DNA of 64,000 bases from Chromohalobacter sp. 11-W (lineage in GTDB: Bacteria > Pseudomonadota > Gammaproteobacteria > Pseudomonadales > Halomonadaceae): contig NZ_JARANZ010000012.1 of the NCBI RefSeq assembly GCF_029889905.1, forward strand, positions 42,687 to 106,686, written 5' to 3'. Positions 26,406 through 37,559 of the stretch are shown here, piece by piece (the first letter of the stretch is position 1; the number at the start of each line of letters is the position of its first letter). The notes beneath the pieces are model-generated. The model ran no database searches and was not told where the DNA came from. It saw only the letters and a list, made by a program, of their open reading frames with translations. A program made the position numbers and the translations under genes.

Positions 26406-27788
26406 TCAGGCGCTCTTGTGATCTCGCTGGGATCCGAGGACGCGTTCTAACGCCTCGGCATCCAGTCGCTGACGGTCGACCTTGAGGTAGGCGACACGCT
26501 CGTCGGGCACCACCATGACATCCTCGACGCCGGCCACGGCGGCGAATCGCTCCATCAGTGTATCCATCGTGCCCATCGAGCGCTCGTCCAGGGCGACGAT
26601 CTCGCTCGAGAGGTGGCGGGGTGCCGGCATCTTCCAGACAATCGCCAACCATACCGCACCCAGCAACGTTGCGCCCAGAAAGACCGCATCCAGGCCGAAG
26701 TGTTGGGAGAGGAAGCCTCCCGCCGTTCCGCCCAGGAAAGCGCCCAGAAACTGGCTGGTGGAGTACACCCCCATCGCCGTGCCCTTGGCGCCCGCCGGGG
26801 CCAGTTTGCTGATCATCGACGGCAGCGTGGCTTCCAACAAGTTGAAGGCCACGAAGAATCCCCAGAGCAGCGAGAACAGCGCCCAACGCCCATCGGAAAA
26901 CTCCACCAGCCCCGCCAGACACAGCGTCAGCCATGCCACGGCGCCGATGAAGATCGGTTTCATCTTGCGGTACTTTTCGGCCACGATCACCAGCGGCACC
27001 ATGGCCACAAAGGCCAGCGCCATGATCGGCAGATAGACCCAGCCATGATGCGCCGGCGCAATGCCCAAGGCTTCCAAGCGAAAGGGCACGGCCACGAAGC
27101 AGGCGGTCAGGATGGCGTGCAGGGCGAAGATCGAGAAATCCAAGCGCAACAGATCACGCCGTGCCAGCATCGCGCGGAGTTGAGTGCGGTCGAGCCCGAC
27201 ATCGCGATGCGACACCAAACGTGGTGCCCGCGGGACCAGCCGCCACAGCACCAACATCCCCACCGCCGCAAGTGCGGCCGTGAACCAGAACACGCCGGCC
27301 AAGCCGTAAGGGTCGGCGACCAAGGGACCCACGACCATCGCCACGCCAAACGCGATGCCGATCGACAGCCCGATGGTCGCCATCGCCGCCGTACGCACCT
27401 CTTCGCGGGTCTGATCGGCTAGCAGCGCCATGATCGCGCCCGCAACCGCGCCGCTGCCTTGCAGGCAGCGCCCGGCGATTACCCAGCCGATCGAGGTCGC
27501 CTGGGCGGCGACCACACTGCCCAGCAGAAACAACAAGAGCCCGATACTGATGATGAGCTTGCGGCCGAACCGATCCGACAGCAGCCCGAAGGGAATTTGT
27601 AGAATCGCCTGTGTCAGGCCGTAACCACCCAGCGCCATTCCCACCAGTAAGGGAGTCGCGCCATCCAGGCCCTCGGCATACAGCGCCAGGACCGGCAATA
27701 CCATGAAAAGCCCGAGCATGCGTGTCGCATATAAGCTAGCGAGGCCGAAAATGGCACGCCGCTCGGTGTGAAGCAATGATGAAGACAT
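26406..27788 (-). CDS. MFS transporter, YajR-like with C-terminal ferredoxin-like domain
   Basis: A 460-residue major facilitator with about 12 membrane helices; the first repeat carries the DRFGRK loop between helices 2 and 3 and RCLQGSGAVAGA in helix 4. Residues about 395-460 form a soluble tail (TLMERFAAVAGVEDVMVVPDERVAYLKVD) resembling the YAM domain of E. coli YajR. The substrate is unknown; drug efflux is often proposed for the family. The start is placed at ATG 27788, which gives the conserved N-terminus; the 62 codons before it look non-coding. It diverges from uvrA across 245 bases. Confidence 0.85.
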   Translation of the reverse strand: MSSSLLHTERRAIFGLASLYATRMLGLFMVLPVLALYAEGLDGATPLLVGMALGGYGLTQAILQIPFGLLSDRFGRKLIISIGLLLFLLGSVVAAQATSIGWVIAGRCLQGSGAVAGAIMALLADQTREEVRTAAMATIGLSIGIAFGVAMVVGPLVADPYGLAGVFWFTAALAAVGMLVLWRLVPRAPRLVSHRDVGLDRTQLRAMLARRDLLRLDFSIFALHAILTACFVAVPFRLEALGIAPAHHGWVYLPIMALAFVAMVPLVIVAEKYRKMKPIFIGAVAWLTLCLAGLVEFSDGRWALFSLLWGFFVAFNLLEATLPSMISKLAPAGAKGTAMGVYSTSQFLGAFLGGTAGGFLSQHFGLDAVFLGATLLGAVWLAIVWKMPAPRHLSSEIVALDERSMGTMDTLMERFAAVAGVEDVMVVPDERVAYLKVDRQRLDAEALERVLGSQRDHKSA

Positions 27789-27954
27789 GATTGAGTCGCG
27801 TCGTTGAAGAGAAGAAACGTTCGATACCGAAACCGGCCCATGAGGCCTTGCCGCAAGGGGCCGTGACGAACCAACACCTCGGCGTCTCGCACGCGCGCAG
27901 ACGCCGACCAAGCGCATTTTACCGACTGCCTGCCTGTCAAGGAAAGGACGCGCT

Positions 27955-27984
27955 TTGCCCGGACTCCACTGCACCCTCTATAAT
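27955..27984 (+). promoter_or_regulatory. uvrA sigma-70 promoter
   Basis: TTGCCC at 27955-27960 and a perfect TATAAT at 27979-27984 with 18-base spacing, placing the start of transcription about 43 bases before the uvrA ATG. No CTG-N10-CAG LexA box overlaps it. Confidence 0.6.
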
Positions 27985-28033
27985 CGATCCTTTGACCGCG
28001 CCACCGCCACGGCGCAACCGGCACGAGGTGGGC

Positions 28034-30904
28034 ATGGACAGAATTCTGGTCAGGGGTGCACGCACCCACAATTTGCAGAACATCGACGTCGAACTACCGC
28101 GCAACAAGTTGATCGTCATTACCGGCTTGTCCGGTTCCGGCAAGTCATCGCTGGCCTTCGACACCCTCTACGCAGAGGGGCAGCGTCGCTATGTGGAGTC
28201 CCTCTCCACGTACGCCCGCCAATTCCTGTCGATGATGGAAAAGCCCGATGTCGACCACATCGAAGGGCTCTCGCCCGCGATTTCCATCGAGCAGAAGTCG
28301 ACGTCCCACAACCCACGTTCGACGGTCGGCACGATCACCGAGATCCACGATTACCTGCGCCTGCTCTATGCCCGCGCGGGGACGCCACGCTGCCCCGATC
28401 ACGATATCGACCTCGAAGCGCAAACCGTCTCACAAATGGTCGACCAAGCTCTGGCATTGCCCGAAGGCAGCAAGCTGATGCTGCTGGCGCCGGTCATTAG
28501 TGGCCGCAAGGGCGAACACCAGCAACTACTGGCCGAGCTACGTGCCCAAGGCTACGTCCGCGCCATGGTCGACGGCCAGGCCGTGGAACTCGATGAGCTC
28601 GGTCCGCTCGACAAGAACAAGAAACACGACATCAGCGTCGTGGTAGATCGTATCAAGGTACGCGAGGGGCTGGCCCTGCGCCTGGCCGAGTCGTTTGAAA
28701 CTGCGCTCGGCCTGTCCGACGGCATCGCCATCCTTCACGATATGAATGGCGCGCGCGACGACATCGTCTTTTCGGCACGCTTCGCCTGCCCGGTGTGCGG
28801 CTACTCGATTGCCGAGCTCGAGCCGCGGCTGTTCTCGTTCAACAACCCCGCCGGTGCTTGCCCGACCTGCGACGGTCTCGGTGTGCGGCAGTATTTCGAT
28901 CCCGATAAACTGATCAGCCACCCCGAGTTGTCGCTGGCCGAAGGCGCCATCAAGGGCTGGGATCGGCGTAGCGTGTATTACTTCAACCAGCTTCAGGCGG
29001 TCGCCGAGCACTATCGTTTCGCGCTGGAAACGCCCTGGCAGGATCTTGCCCGGCACGAGCGCGACGTGGTGTTGCACGGTAGCGGACAGGACCAGATCGC
29101 CTTCAGCTACGTCAACGACCGGGGCCGCAAGGTCACGCGCGAACATGCCTTCGAGGGTGTCCTCCCCAACATGGAGCGGCGTTACCGCGAAACCGAGTCG
29201 AGCATGGTGCGAGAAGACCTCGCCAAGCACCTGGCAGTGCGGTCCTGCCCATCTTGCCAAGGGACCCGGCTACGCAAGGAAGCCCGCCATGTTTATATTG
29301 ACGGGCGTCCTCTCCCCGAGGTCTCGCAACTGCCCATCGGCGAGGCCTGGCATTATTTCGTGGCGCTGGAACTGCCGGGCCGCAAGGGTGAAATCGCCGC
29401 CAAGATCCTCCACGAGATCCACTCTCGCCTGGAGTTCCTGGTTAATGTGGGGCTCGACTACCTGACCCTCGAACGCAGCGCCGACACCCTCTCCGGCGGC
29501 GAGGCACAGCGCATTCGCCTGGCCAGCCAGATCGGCGCCGGGCTGGTTGGGGTCATGTACATCCTCGATGAGCCATCCATTGGCCTGCACCAGCGCGACA
29601 ACGACAGGCTGCTTCAGACGCTCGAGCATCTTCGCGATCTCGGCAATACGGTCATCGTCGTCGAGCACGACGAGGAAGCGATCCGTGCAGCGGACCACGT
29701 GCTCGATATTGGCCCCGGTGCCGGTGTGCACGGCGGTCGTATCGTCGCCCAGGGCACCCCCGAGCAGATAACCCAATGCGAAGCCTCACTGACCGGCCAG
29801 TACCTCTCGGATCGGCGGCGTATCGAGATGCCCCCGTACCGTATCCCCGGCAATCCAGAGAAGATGCTGCGCCTCACCGGTGCTAACGGCAACAACCTGC
29901 AGGATGTCACGCTCGAGCTACCCTTGGGCCTTTTCGTGTGCGTGACGGGGGTGTCCGGCTCAGGTAAGTCGACGCTGATCAATTCGACGCTGATGCCCGT
30001 CGCCACGCGCGAGCTCAACCGCGCGACGAGCCTCACGCCCGCGCCTTACAAGCACATCGAAGGGCTGGATTTGCTCGACAAGGTCATCGACATCGATCAG
30101 AGCCCGATCGGGCGGACGCCACGTTCCAACCCGGCCACCTATACCGGCATTTTCACACCGATTCGAGAGCTCTTCGCGGGCACCCAGGAGGCACGCTCAC
30201 GTGGCTACAAACCGGGGCGATTCAGTTTCAACGTCAAGGGCGGACGCTGCGAAGCCTGCCAAGGCGAGGGACTGATCAAGGTCGAGATGCACTTTTTGCC
30301 CGACATCTATGTACCCTGCGACGTCTGCAAGGGCAAACGCTATAACCGCGAAACCCTGGAGATTCAATACAAGGGCAAGAACATCCATGAGGTGCTGGAA
30401 ATGACCATCGAGGAGGCATTGGAGTTCTTCTCGCCGGTCCCGGCGCTTGCCCGGCGCTTGCAGACCCTGATGGATGTCGGCCTGTCATACGTGCGCCTGG
30501 GGCAAAGCGCGACCACCCTTTCCGGCGGCGAGGCGCAGCGCGTCAAGCTCGCCCGCGAGTTGGCCAAACGCGATACTGGGAAGACGCTCTACATTCTCGA
30601 CGAACCCACTACCGGCCTGCACTTCGAAGATATCCGGCAATTACTGGGTGTCCTGCATCGCTTGCGCGATCATGGCAACACCATCGTGGTCATCGAGCAC
30701 AATCTCGATGTGATCAAGACCGCCGACTGGCTTATCGACCTTGGCCCGGAGGGTGGTTCCGGCGGGGGACGCATCATCGCCGAGGGGACGCCAGAGCAAG
30801 TCGCCAAGATGGACGTCTCGCACACCGGGCGCTTCCTGGAGCCGATCCTGGCCAAGCGCACAACCGCCAAAGCAACGCGCGAAACGAGTACTACCGAGAC
30901 CTGA
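28034..30904 (+). CDS. uvrA: Excinuclease ABC subunit A
   Basis: A 956-residue damage-recognition ATPase of nucleotide excision repair. Two ABC modules are seen: Walker [10 protein letters not shown] near residue 31 and GVSGSGKST near 640, with [14 protein letters not shown] and [14 protein letters not shown] signatures. The zinc modules are CPVC...CPTC (about 253-283) and CEAC...CDVC (about 738-764). Length matches E. coli UvrA (940). ATG 28034 gives the conserved start [16 protein letters not shown] and has AGG five bases before it; the open frame to the left is unconserved. It ends just before a bidirectional terminator facing rplQ. Confidence 0.97.
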   Translation: MDRILVRGARTHNLQNIDVELPRNKLIVITGLSGSGKSSLAFDTLYAEGQRRYVESLSTYARQFLSMMEKPDVDHIEGLSPAISIEQKSTSHNPRSTVGTITEIHDYLRLLYARAGTPRCPDHDIDLEAQTVSQMVDQALALPEGSKLMLLAPVISGRKGEHQQLLAELRAQGYVRAMVDGQAVELDELGPLDKNKKHDISVVVDRIKVREGLALRLAESFETALGLSDGIAILHDMNGARDDIVFSARFACPVCGYSIAELEPRLFSFNNPAGACPTCDGLGVRQYFDPDKLISHPELSLAEGAIKGWDRRSVYYFNQLQAVAEHYRFALETPWQDLARHERDVVLHGSGQDQIAFSYVNDRGRKVTREHAFEGVLPNMERRYRETESSMVREDLAKHLAVRSCPSCQGTRLRKEARHVYIDGRPLPEVSQLPIGEAWHYFVALELPGRKGEIAAKILHEIHSRLEFLVNVGLDYLTLERSADTLSGGEAQRIRLASQIGAGLVGVMYILDEPSIGLHQRDNDRLLQTLEHLRDLGNTVIVVEHDEEAIRAADHVLDIGPGAGVHGGRIVAQGTPEQITQCEASLTGQYLSDRRRIEMPPYRIPGNPEKMLRLTGANGNNLQDVTLELPLGLFVCVTGVSGSGKSTLINSTLMPVATRELNRATSLTPAPYKHIEGLDLLDKVIDIDQSPIGRTPRSNPATYTGIFTPIRELFAGTQEARSRGYKPGRFSFNVKGGRCEACQGEGLIKVEMHFLPDIYVPCDVCKGKRYNRETLEIQYKGKNIHEVLEMTIEEALEFFSPVPALARRLQTLMDVGLSYVRLGQSATTLSGGEAQRVKLARELAKRDTGKTLYILDEPTTGLHFEDIRQLLGVLHRLRDHGNTIVVIEHNLDVIKTADWLIDLGPEGGSGGGRIIAEGTPEQVAKMDVSHTGRFLEPILAKRTTAKATRETSTTET

Positions 30905-30931
30905 CCTCAATACCGGCTATCAACAACGCAT

Positions 30932-30960
30932 AAAAAAGCCGGCCCCGAGGGGCCGGCTTT
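30932..30960. terminator. Bidirectional terminator between uvrA and rplQ
   Basis: AAAGCCGGCCC at 30935-30945 pairs with GGGCCGGCTTT at 30950-30960 around CGAG, with an A run on the left. It ends both uvrA (plus) and the alpha operon (minus). Confidence 0.92.
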
Positions 30961-30991
30961 ATTGTGCCGAGATGGCGAAGCCTGGCGAAGA

Positions 30992-31375
30992 TTACTCTTC
31001 GGCGGCTTCCTCTACGACCGGACGGTCGACCAGCTCAACATAAGCCATCGGCGCATTGTCACCAGTGCGGAAACCGCACTTGAGAATACGCACATAGCCG
31101 CCCGGGCGCTCGACGTAACGTGGGCCCAGCTCGTTGAAGAGCTTACCGACCGTTTCTTTGGAACGGGTGCGGTTGAAGGCCAGACGGCGGTTGGCGACGC
31201 TGTCCTGCTTGGCCAGAGTAATCAGCGGCTCGACGTGACGACGCAACTCCTTGGCCTTGGGCAGGGTAGTCTTGATGACTTCGTGCTCGACTAGCGACAC
31301 ACACATGTTCTTGAACATGGCATGGCGATGCGAGCTCGTACGATTGAGGTGACGACCACTCTTACGATGACGCAT
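30992..31375 (-). CDS. rplQ: Ribosomal protein bL17
   Basis: The 127-residue L17 begins [20 protein letters not shown], nearly invariant, and contains [20 protein letters not shown]. It sits near the polypeptide exit on the large subunit. It is the last gene of the alpha operon, 39 bases after rpoA, and the acidic tail EEAAEE is a lineage-specific extension. The downstream hairpin at 30932-30960 ends the unit. Confidence 0.98.
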   Translation of the reverse strand: MRHRKSGRHLNRTSSHRHAMFKNMCVSLVEHEVIKTTLPKAKELRRHVEPLITLAKQDSVANRRLAFNRTRSKETVGKLFNELGPRYVERPGGYVRILKCGFRTGDNAPMAYVELVDRPVVEEAAEE

Positions 31376-31414
31376 GGTTGAAATTCCTTACCAAACTGGG
31401 ACTCGAGTCGGCGC

Positions 31415-32413
31415 TCACGCAGAGGCCTTGTCGTCCTTCAGGCTCGCCGGCGGCCAGTTTTCCAGCCGCATGCCGAGGGAAAGACCGCGCGCTGCCAGAA
31501 CATCCTTGATCTCGTTCAAGGATTTCTTGCCGAGGTTCGGCGTCTTCAACAGCTCCACTTCGGTACGCTGAATCAGATCACCGATATAATAGATATTCTC
31601 GGCTTTCAAGCAGTTGGCGCTGCGAACGGTCAACTCGAGATCGTCTACGGGGCGCAGTAGAATCGGATCGATCTGATCCTCTTCTTCTTCGACTTCCTGT
31701 TCCTTGTCGGCTTCGAGGTCGACGAACGCGCCCAACTGCTCTTGCAGAATAGTCGCGCTACGACGAATCGCCTCTTCCGGATCCAAGGTGCCGTCGGTTT
31801 CCAAGTCGATAATCAGCTTATCGAGATCGGTACGCTGTTCGACACGCGCGGCTTCCACGGAGTAAGACACACGACGCACCGGGCTGAAAGTCGCATCCAA
31901 CTGGAGGCGACCGATCGCGCGCGATTCGTCTTCCTCAGAAGCACGGGTATCCGCCGGCTCATAGCCACGACCGCGGACCACCTTGAGCTCCATTTTCAGC
32001 TCGCCGCTGTCGTTGAGGTGCGCGATAACGTGATCCGGGTTGATGACGTCGACGTCATGATCGACGGCGATATCGCCCGCGGTCACCACACTCGGACCCT
32101 GCTTGCTCAGCGTCAGAACCACTTCGTCACGGCCATGCATCTTGATGGCGACGTCCTTGAGGTTCAGGAGAATTTCGATGACGTCTTCTTGGACGCCCTC
32201 GATGGCGCTGTACTCGTGTAGAACGCCTTCAATCTCCGCTTCCACAATGGCGCAACCGGGCATGGAAGACAGCAGGATGCGACGCAGAGCATTCCCCAGG
32301 GTATGGCCGAAACCACGCTCGAACGGCTCGAGCACGATCTTCGCATGATTCGCGTTGATCTCTTCGACCTTGATGTCGCGAGGACGGAGAAACTCTGTCA
32401 CTGAACGCTGCAT
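31415..32413 (-). CDS. rpoA: RNA polymerase alpha subunit
   Basis: The 332-residue alpha subunit: N-terminal assembly domain (1-235; [20 protein letters not shown]) and C-terminal domain (about 250-320; [22 protein letters not shown], the DNA UP-element and activator surface) joined by an acidic linker with repeated Glu. ATG 32413 lies 91 bases after rpsD. The extra acidity of the linker is compatible with a halophile. Confidence 0.98.
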   Translation of the reverse strand: MQRSVTEFLRPRDIKVEEINANHAKIVLEPFERGFGHTLGNALRRILLSSMPGCAIVEAEIEGVLHEYSAIEGVQEDVIEILLNLKDVAIKMHGRDEVVLTLSKQGPSVVTAGDIAVDHDVDVINPDHVIAHLNDSGELKMELKVVRGRGYEPADTRASEEDESRAIGRLQLDATFSPVRRVSYSVEAARVEQRTDLDKLIIDLETDGTLDPEEAIRRSATILQEQLGAFVDLEADKEQEVEEEEDQIDPILLRPVDDLELTVRSANCLKAENIYYIGDLIQRTEVELLKTPNLGKKSLNEIKDVLAARGLSLGMRLENWPPASLKDDKASA

Positions 32414-32504
32414 AAGAACACCTTTCAGGCTGCCAAACGGATACTCGGTACTCGAAACCAGGCCCTGGCATGGGGCCTGGCGGCATCACGCAGTGGCTGC
32501 ATGA

Positions 32505-33125
32505 TTACTTCGAGTACAGCTCGACGATCAGGTTTTCGTTGATGTCGGCAGACAGGTCGCCGCGTTCCGGGACAGCCTTGAAAGTGCCTTCCATCTTCTT
32601 GGAGTCGACGTCGATCCAAGTCACATCGCCACGGTTGGCGGCGATTCCCAGGGCGTTTTGAATACGCGCCTGGTTCTTGGACTTTTCACGAACGGACACC
32701 ACGTCACCCGGCTTGACCTGATAGGAAGCCACGTTGACGCTACGGCCATTCACGGCGATTGCCTTGTGGCTGACCAACTGACGCGCTTCGGAGCGCGTGG
32801 AGCCGAAGCCCATACGGTAGACGACATTGTCCAGTCGGGATTCGAGGAGCTGCAACAACAACTCGCCGGTCGCGCCCTTGAGGCGGGCCGCTTCCTTGTA
32901 GTAGTTGCGGAACTGCTTCTCGAGTACGCCATACATGCGGCGTACTTTCTGCTTCTCACGAAGCTGCAAGCCGTAGTCGGAAAGACGCTGACGGCGCTGG
33001 CCGTGGACACCCGGGATCTGCTCGGATTTGCACTTTTTCTCGAAGGGAGTAACACCGCTCTTCAAAAAGAGGTCGGTGCCTTCACGACGAGACAGTTTGC
33101 ACTTCGGTCCAATATAACGTGCCAT
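32505..33125 (-). CDS. rpsD: Ribosomal protein uS4
   Basis: The 206-residue S4 starts [20 protein letters not shown] and carries the S4 RNA-binding domain ([27 protein letters not shown]). It nucleates 30S assembly. In E. coli it represses the alpha operon by binding the rpsM leader; the hairpin at 33977-34013 is a possible counterpart here. The zinc-free N-terminus is the C-minus form. Confidence 0.98.
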   Translation of the reverse strand: MARYIGPKCKLSRREGTDLFLKSGVTPFEKKCKSEQIPGVHGQRRQRLSDYGLQLREKQKVRRMYGVLEKQFRNYYKEAARLKGATGELLLQLLESRLDNVVYRMGFGSTRSEARQLVSHKAIAVNGRSVNVASYQVKPGDVVSVREKSKNQARIQNALGIAANRGDVTWIDVDSKKMEGTFKAVPERGDLSADINENLIVELYSK

Positions 33126-33137
33126 GAATCTGTCTCC

Positions 33138-33524
33138 TTAAACGCGGCGTTTCTTCGGCGGACGGCAGCCGTTATGGGGAACGGGCGTCGCGTCGGTAAT
33201 GCTCTGCACGCGGAAACCCGCAGCATTGAGCGCACGCACGGCGGATTCACGGCCGGGACCGGGTCCCTTGACCAGCACGTCGACGTTTTTCACACCATAC
33301 TCGGCTGCAGCAGTCGCTGCACGTTCGCTTGCTACTTGAGCAGCGAACGGGGTGCTCTTACGAGAACCACGAAAACCCGAACCACCGGCAGTCGCCCAAG
33401 AAAGAGCGTTGCCCTGGCGGTCTGTGATCGTCACGATCGTGTTGTTAAAAGAGGCATGGATGTGGGCAACCGCATCCACTACCTGCTTTTTCACCTTTTT
33501 ACGGTTACTACGCGGGTTAGCCAT
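33138..33524 (-). CDS. rpsK: Ribosomal protein uS11
   Basis: The 128-residue S11 lines the mRNA exit region of the 30S platform. Conserved [19 protein letters not shown] and the basic C-terminus [11 protein letters not shown] identify it. It lies between rpsM (38-base gap) and rpsD (12-base gap). Confidence 0.98.
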   Translation of the reverse strand: MANPRSNRKKVKKQVVDAVAHIHASFNNTIVTITDRQGNALSWATAGGSGFRGSRKSTPFAAQVASERAATAAAEYGVKNVDVLVKGPGPGRESAVRALNAAGFRVQSITDATPVPHNGCRPPKKRRV

Positions 33525-33562
33525 GTTGATGTCTATTCCTGTCTTAACGCCAGAACTGCGTT

Positions 33563-33919
33563 TTATTTGCGAATCGGCTTACGCGGTCCCTTACGGGTAC
33601 GCGCATTGGTCTTGGTACGCTGACCACGCAGCGGAAGACCACGACGATGACGCAGACCACGATAGCAACCCAGGTCCATGAGACGCTTGATGTTAAGCGT
33701 CGTATCACGGCGAAGGTCGCCTTCAACGGTATACTTGCCGACTTCGTTACGCAGGACATCCACCTGGTCGGCGGACAGCTCCTGCACTTTCGTCGTCGGC
33801 GCGATGCCGGTAGCGACGCAGATTTCCTGCGCACGCGTACGGCCAATCCCGAAGATGTAAGTCAGCGAGATCGCCGCATGCTTGTTGTCCGGGATATTGA
33901 CGCCTGCAATACGGGCCAT
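33563..33919 (-). CDS. rpsM: Ribosomal protein uS13
   Basis: The 118-residue S13, with [24 protein letters not shown] at the start and a basic tail GPRKPIRK that touches the P-site tRNA, bridges 30S head and 50S. It is the first gene of the alpha group, 122 bases after rpmJ; that gap holds a long hairpin. Confidence 0.98.
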   Translation of the reverse strand: MARIAGVNIPDNKHAAISLTYIFGIGRTRAQEICVATGIAPTTKVQELSADQVDVLRNEVGKYTVEGDLRRDTTLNIKRLMDLGCYRGLRHRRGLPLRGQRTKTNARTRKGPRKPIRK

Positions 33920-33976
33920 CAGCTTACTCCGAATGTTGAGCGGCTTGCTCGTTTAGTCGTCTATAAGGGCGCAATA

Positions 33977-34013
33977 GCATACCCCTTTGTCTCCTTGGAG
34001 ACAAGGGGTATGC
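33977..34013 (-). promoter_or_regulatory. Long hairpin in the rpmJ-rpsM gap (possible S4 leader or processing site)
   Basis: The 18-base arm at 33977-33994 (GCATACCCCTTTGTCTCC) and the 17-base arm at 33997-34013 are complementary except for one bulged T, with a two-base loop, so the tip must open. No T run follows on the minus strand, which argues against simple termination. The place is where E. coli has the S4-binding pseudoknot. Confidence 0.6.
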
Positions 34014-34041
34014 CTACACCCGCTTTTAAGTCAGCGCAGGA

Positions 34042-34155
34042 TCAACCCTGGCGCTGCTTATGCCGCGGTTCGCTACAGATGACACGAATCGCGCCATTGC
34101 GCCGAATGATCTTGCAGTTACGGCACATTTTCTTGACGGAAGCTCGAACTTTCAT
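34042..34155 (-). CDS. rpmJ: Ribosomal protein bL36
   Basis: A 37-residue protein, too short for a routine ORF list, reading [19 protein letters not shown] and ending [10 protein letters not shown]. The zinc ligands Cys11, Cys14, Cys27 and His33 are present, so this is the zinc-binding form. It follows secY by 31 bases and ends the spc group, as in E. coli. Confidence 0.96.
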   Translation of the reverse strand: MKVRASVKKMCRNCKIIRRNGAIRVICSEPRHKQRQG

Positions 34156-34186
34156 CGTTCTCTCCAAAAAACCTAGCGGGGCTCGT

Positions 34187-35518
34187 TTAACGCAGGATAC
34201 CGCCGCTGCCATAGCCTTTCAGGTTGGACTTCTTCATCACCGATTCATATTGATTCGACATCAGATGCGACTGCACCTGGGCCATGAAGTCCATGACCAC
34301 CACTACCACGATGAGCAAGGAAGTGCCGCCAAAGTAGAAAGGCACTTGCCAGGCCACCACGAGGAACTGGGGCATCAGGGAAACTGCGGTGATGTACAAG
34401 GCGCCGAAAAGCGTCAGACGTGTCATGACCTTATCGACATAGCGGGACGTTTGCTCACCCGGACGAATTCCCGGTAGAAACGCTCCCGACTTCTTCAGGT
34501 TGTCGGCGACATCCTTGGGATTGAAGACCAACGCCGTGTAAAAGAAGCAGAAGAATAGCACCGCCGCCGCGAAAAGCAAGATGTACAGCGGCTGCCCCGG
34601 CCCAAGCGCTTGCGACACCGTCTGCAGCCAGGCCATGTTCTGCCCGTCACCGATCCATTGGCCAATCGAGGCCGGAAACAGCAAGATACTGGAGGCAAAG
34701 ATCGGCGGAATGACACCGGCCATGTTGACCTTCAGCGGCAGATAGCTGCTCTGCCCGGCATACATCTTGTTGCCTACCTGACGACGCGGATAATTCACCT
34801 TGATCCGTCGCTGGCCACGTTCGATGAAGACCACGAATGCAACGGTCGCGATCCCCAGGACTGCCAAAGACAGCAGCGGCAAGATATTCCAGGCCCCATC
34901 GTTTCGCGCCAGCTCGAAAGACTGGCCGATAGCGCTCGGAAGACCCGCCACGATACCCGCGAAGATGATAAGGGAAATGCCGTTACCAATACCTTTTTCG
35001 GTGATCTGCTCTCCCAGCCACATCAGGAACACGGCACCCGCGACAAACGTCACGATTGCTGTGAAGTAGAAGCTGAGATCGCCGCTATAGGCGACGCCCT
35101 GTCCGACCAGACCGACTGCCATGCCGGTCGCTTGGATCAATGCCAGCAGCACCGTACCGTAGCGCGTGTACTGGTTGATCTTGCGCCGGCCAGCCTCACC
35201 TTCCTTCTTCAGCTGTTCCAGCTGAGGCGAGACCGCCGTCAGGAGCTGCATGATGATCGACGCGGAGATATACGGCATGATCCCCAGCGCAAAAATACTC
35301 ATGCGCGACAGCGCACCACCCGAAAACATGTTGAACATGCCCAAGATGGTGCCCTGATTTTCCCTGAACAAGGCAGCAAGCTGGTCAGGATTGATGCCAG
35401 GCACCGGAATATGGGCACCGATACGGTACACCACGATGGCGATGAACACGAAACGCAAACGCGCCCAAAGTTCACTCAGACCACTTCCACTGGCCGGCAT
35501 GTTTCCTGACTTAGCCAT
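34187..35518 (-). CDS. secY: Preprotein translocase subunit SecY
   Basis: The 443-residue channel subunit of the Sec translocon with about ten membrane helices. The N-terminal block [18 protein letters not shown], the plug-region [23 protein letters not shown] and the cytoplasmic loop [25 protein letters not shown] are typical. Its ATG shares a base with the rplO stop (TAATG at 35516-35520), so translation is coupled to L15. Partner SecE is encoded at 60917-61285. Confidence 0.98.
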   Translation of the reverse strand: MAKSGNMPASGSGLSELWARLRFVFIAIVVYRIGAHIPVPGINPDQLAALFRENQGTILGMFNMFSGGALSRMSIFALGIMPYISASIIMQLLTAVSPQLEQLKKEGEAGRRKINQYTRYGTVLLALIQATGMAVGLVGQGVAYSGDLSFYFTAIVTFVAGAVFLMWLGEQITEKGIGNGISLIIFAGIVAGLPSAIGQSFELARNDGAWNILPLLSLAVLGIATVAFVVFIERGQRRIKVNYPRRQVGNKMYAGQSSYLPLKVNMAGVIPPIFASSILLFPASIGQWIGDGQNMAWLQTVSQALGPGQPLYILLFAAAVLFFCFFYTALVFNPKDVADNLKKSGAFLPGIRPGEQTSRYVDKVMTRLTLFGALYITAVSLMPQFLVVAWQVPFYFGGTSLLIVVVVVMDFMAQVQSHLMSNQYESVMKKSNLKGYGSGGILR

Positions 35519-35952
35519 TAGTCCTCTACCTTGCCACCGGCAGCTTCGATCGCGCCACGGGCACCCTTGGTGACCTTGAGACCACGAACCGTGACTGCTT
35601 TGTTCAGTTCACCGGAGAGAATCACCTTCGCGTACTTGGTATTATCCTTGAGTACGTTGGCTTTCTTAAGGCTATCCAGATCGACGATATCACCGTCGAT
35701 CTTGCCCAACTCCGCCACGCGCACCTCTTCGGATGCCAGCGACTTGATGGACGTGAAACCGTATTTCGGCAGACGACGCTGCAATGGCATCTGACCGCCT
35801 TCGAAACCGGGCTTCACGGACCCACCGGAGCGTGACTTCTGGCCTTTGTGGCCACGGCCGCCGGTCTTACCCAGACCGGAGCCAATGCCACGACCGACGC
35901 GCTTCTCGGCGTGCTTCGAGCCCAGTGCTGGACTCAGACTATTGAGTTTCAT
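35518..35952 (-). CDS. rplO: Ribosomal protein uL15
   Basis: The 144-residue L15, with [22 protein letters not shown] at the start and [13 protein letters not shown] in the flexible arm, is a late-assembling 50S protein. It lies three bases after rpmD and overlaps the secY start by one base. Confidence 0.98.
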   Translation of the reverse strand: MKLNSLSPALGSKHAEKRVGRGIGSGLGKTGGRGHKGQKSRSGGSVKPGFEGGQMPLQRRLPKYGFTSIKSLASEEVRVAELGKIDGDIVDLDSLKKANVLKDNTKYAKVILSGELNKAVTVRGLKVTKGARGAIEAAGGKVED

Positions 35953-35955
35953 GGA

Positions 35956-36141
35956 TTACTCTCCCTCAACACGCACAAGGTAATTAACCTTGTTGACCAT
36001 ACCGCGTACGGCGGGGGTGTCTTCCAGCTCAACCGTGTGACCGATGCGGCGCAGGCCCAAGCCACGAATAGTGGCCTTGTGCTTTTCCAGAATGCCGATG
36101 GTACTACGAGTCTGGGTAACCTTGATCGTTGCTGCTGCCAT
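35956..36141 (-). CDS. rpmD: Ribosomal protein uL30
   Basis: A 61-residue protein with [20 protein letters not shown] and [23 protein letters not shown], diagnostic of L30. It is six bases after rpsE and three before rplO in the spc operon. Confidence 0.97.
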   Translation of the reverse strand: MAAATIKVTQTRSTIGILEKHKATIRGLGLRRIGHTVELEDTPAVRGMVNKVNYLVRVEGE

Positions 36142-36147
36142 GATGCC

Positions 36148-36648
36148 TTACCCCGCGAGCTCTTCGACGGACATACCACGCTTAGCGGCAATATCCTCCG
36201 GAGACTGCATGGCGGCGAGACCTTTGATAGTCGCGCGCACCACGTTCACCGGGTTGGTGGAACCGTAGCACTTGGCGAGAACGTCATGGACGCCTGCCAG
36301 TTCGAGTACGGAGCGCATGGCACCGCCAGCAATGATGCCGGTACCTTCAGACGCCGGCTGCATGAACACCTTGGAGGCGCCATGACGGGCCTTCGTGGGG
36401 TACTGCAGCGTAGAGCCGCTGAGACTTACCTTCACCATGTTGCGGCGAGCCTGATCCATCGCCTTCTGAATCGCGACTGGCACTTCACGTGCTTTGCCGC
36501 GGCCGAAGCCGACGCGACCGTTGCCATCGCCAACGACGGTCAGTGCGGTGAAGCCGAAAATACGACCACCTTTCACAACCTTGGCGACGCGGTTTACCTG
36601 CACGAGTTTCTCTTGCAGATCGCCGCCCTTCTGTTCGTTATTCGCCAT
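36148..36648 (-). CDS. rpsE: Ribosomal protein uS5
   Basis: The 166-residue S5 has [19 protein letters not shown], the spectinomycin-loop region [18 protein letters not shown] and the C-terminal domain [20 protein letters not shown]. It helps unwind mRNA at the 30S entry and supports decoding fidelity. Gap to rplR is 11 bases. Confidence 0.98.
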   Translation of the reverse strand: MANNEQKGGDLQEKLVQVNRVAKVVKGGRIFGFTALTVVGDGNGRVGFGRGKAREVPVAIQKAMDQARRNMVKVSLSGSTLQYPTKARHGASKVFMQPASEGTGIIAGGAMRSVLELAGVHDVLAKCYGSTNPVNVVRATIKGLAAMQSPEDIAAKRGMSVEELAG

Positions 36649-36659
36649 CGTAAAACCCT

Positions 36660-37010
36660 TTAGAATTCCAGGCCGCCTTCACGAGCGGCATCTGCCAGGG
36701 CCTTGATACGACCGTGGTATTTAAACCCGGCACGATCAAAGGCCACTTCGGTGATGCCCGCTTCCTTTGCGCGTTCGGCAATCAGAGCGCCCACCTTGGA
36801 GGCGGCGTCCGCATTGCCCGTGGATCCTTCACGCAGGCTCTTATCGAGCGTGGATGCGCTGGCCAGTACTTGGCCGCCATCCGGCGAAATGATCTGCGCG
36901 TAGATGTGGCGCGGCGTGCGGTTGACGCACAAGCGAGACACGCCAAGCTCGCGGATCTTGGCGCGAGCGCGGCGGGCACGACGGAGACGAGATTCTTTCT
37001 TCGCGTTCAT
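36660..37010 (-). CDS. rplR: Ribosomal protein uL18
   Basis: The 116-residue L18 binds 5S rRNA with L5. Conserved [20 protein letters not shown] and [21 protein letters not shown] mark it. It follows rplF by nine bases. Confidence 0.98.
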   Translation of the reverse strand: MNAKKESRLRRARRARAKIRELGVSRLCVNRTPRHIYAQIISPDGGQVLASASTLDKSLREGSTGNADAASKVGALIAERAKEAGITEVAFDRAGFKYHGRIKALADAAREGGLEF

Positions 37011-37019
37011 AACCCTGCC

Positions 37020-37550
37020 TTACTTCTTCTTGGCTTCTTTGCGGCGGACTTCTTCGTCGCCATACCGAATCCCTTTGCCCTTGTAGGGCTCGGGGGGACG
37101 GAAGGCACGAATTTCCGCTGCGACCTGGCCGAGCTTCTGCTTGTCCGCGCTTTTCAGCACGATCGTGGTGTTCTTCGGCGTTTCAGCCGTCACACCTTCA
37201 GGCAGCGTATACTCGACGGGGTGCGAGAAGCCTAATGTCAGGTTGAGTGTGTTGCCGCTTGATTGCGCGCGGTAACCGACACCGTTGATCTCGAGAGACT
37301 TACTAAAGCCTTCCGAAACGCCAGTAACGAGGTTCTGTACCAGCGCACGGGTGGTTCCGACCATCGCCCAGCTTTTGGCGGACTCGCTCGGATTAAATGT
37401 CAGTTGGCCTTCTTCCTGGCCCACGGTGACATCGGAATGCACGGTCATGGAGAGCGTGCCCTGACCGCCCTTGACGGTCAGCTTGTTAGCCTCGAGTTTG
37501 ACCTCGACGCCACTCGGTAGTTTCACCGGATATTTGGCTACGCGGGACAT
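37020..37550 (-). CDS. rplF: Ribosomal protein uL6
   Basis: The 176-residue L6 begins [20 protein letters not shown] and ends [27 protein letters not shown], the conserved C-terminal signature. It lies at the factor-binding region of the 50S. Nine bases separate it from rpsH. Confidence 0.98.
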   Translation of the reverse strand: MSRVAKYPVKLPSGVEVKLEANKLTVKGGQGTLSMTVHSDVTVGQEEGQLTFNPSESAKSWAMVGTTRALVQNLVTGVSEGFSKSLEINGVGYRAQSSGNTLNLTLGFSHPVEYTLPEGVTAETPKNTTIVLKSADKQKLGQVAAEIRAFRPPEPYKGKGIRYGDEEVRRKEAKKK

Positions 37551-37559
37551 TCCAAACTC

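Noticed and set aside
27789..28033. LexA box before uvrA
   Set aside because: Only partial CTG-like words are seen; no CTGT-N8-ACAG pattern overlaps the promoter.
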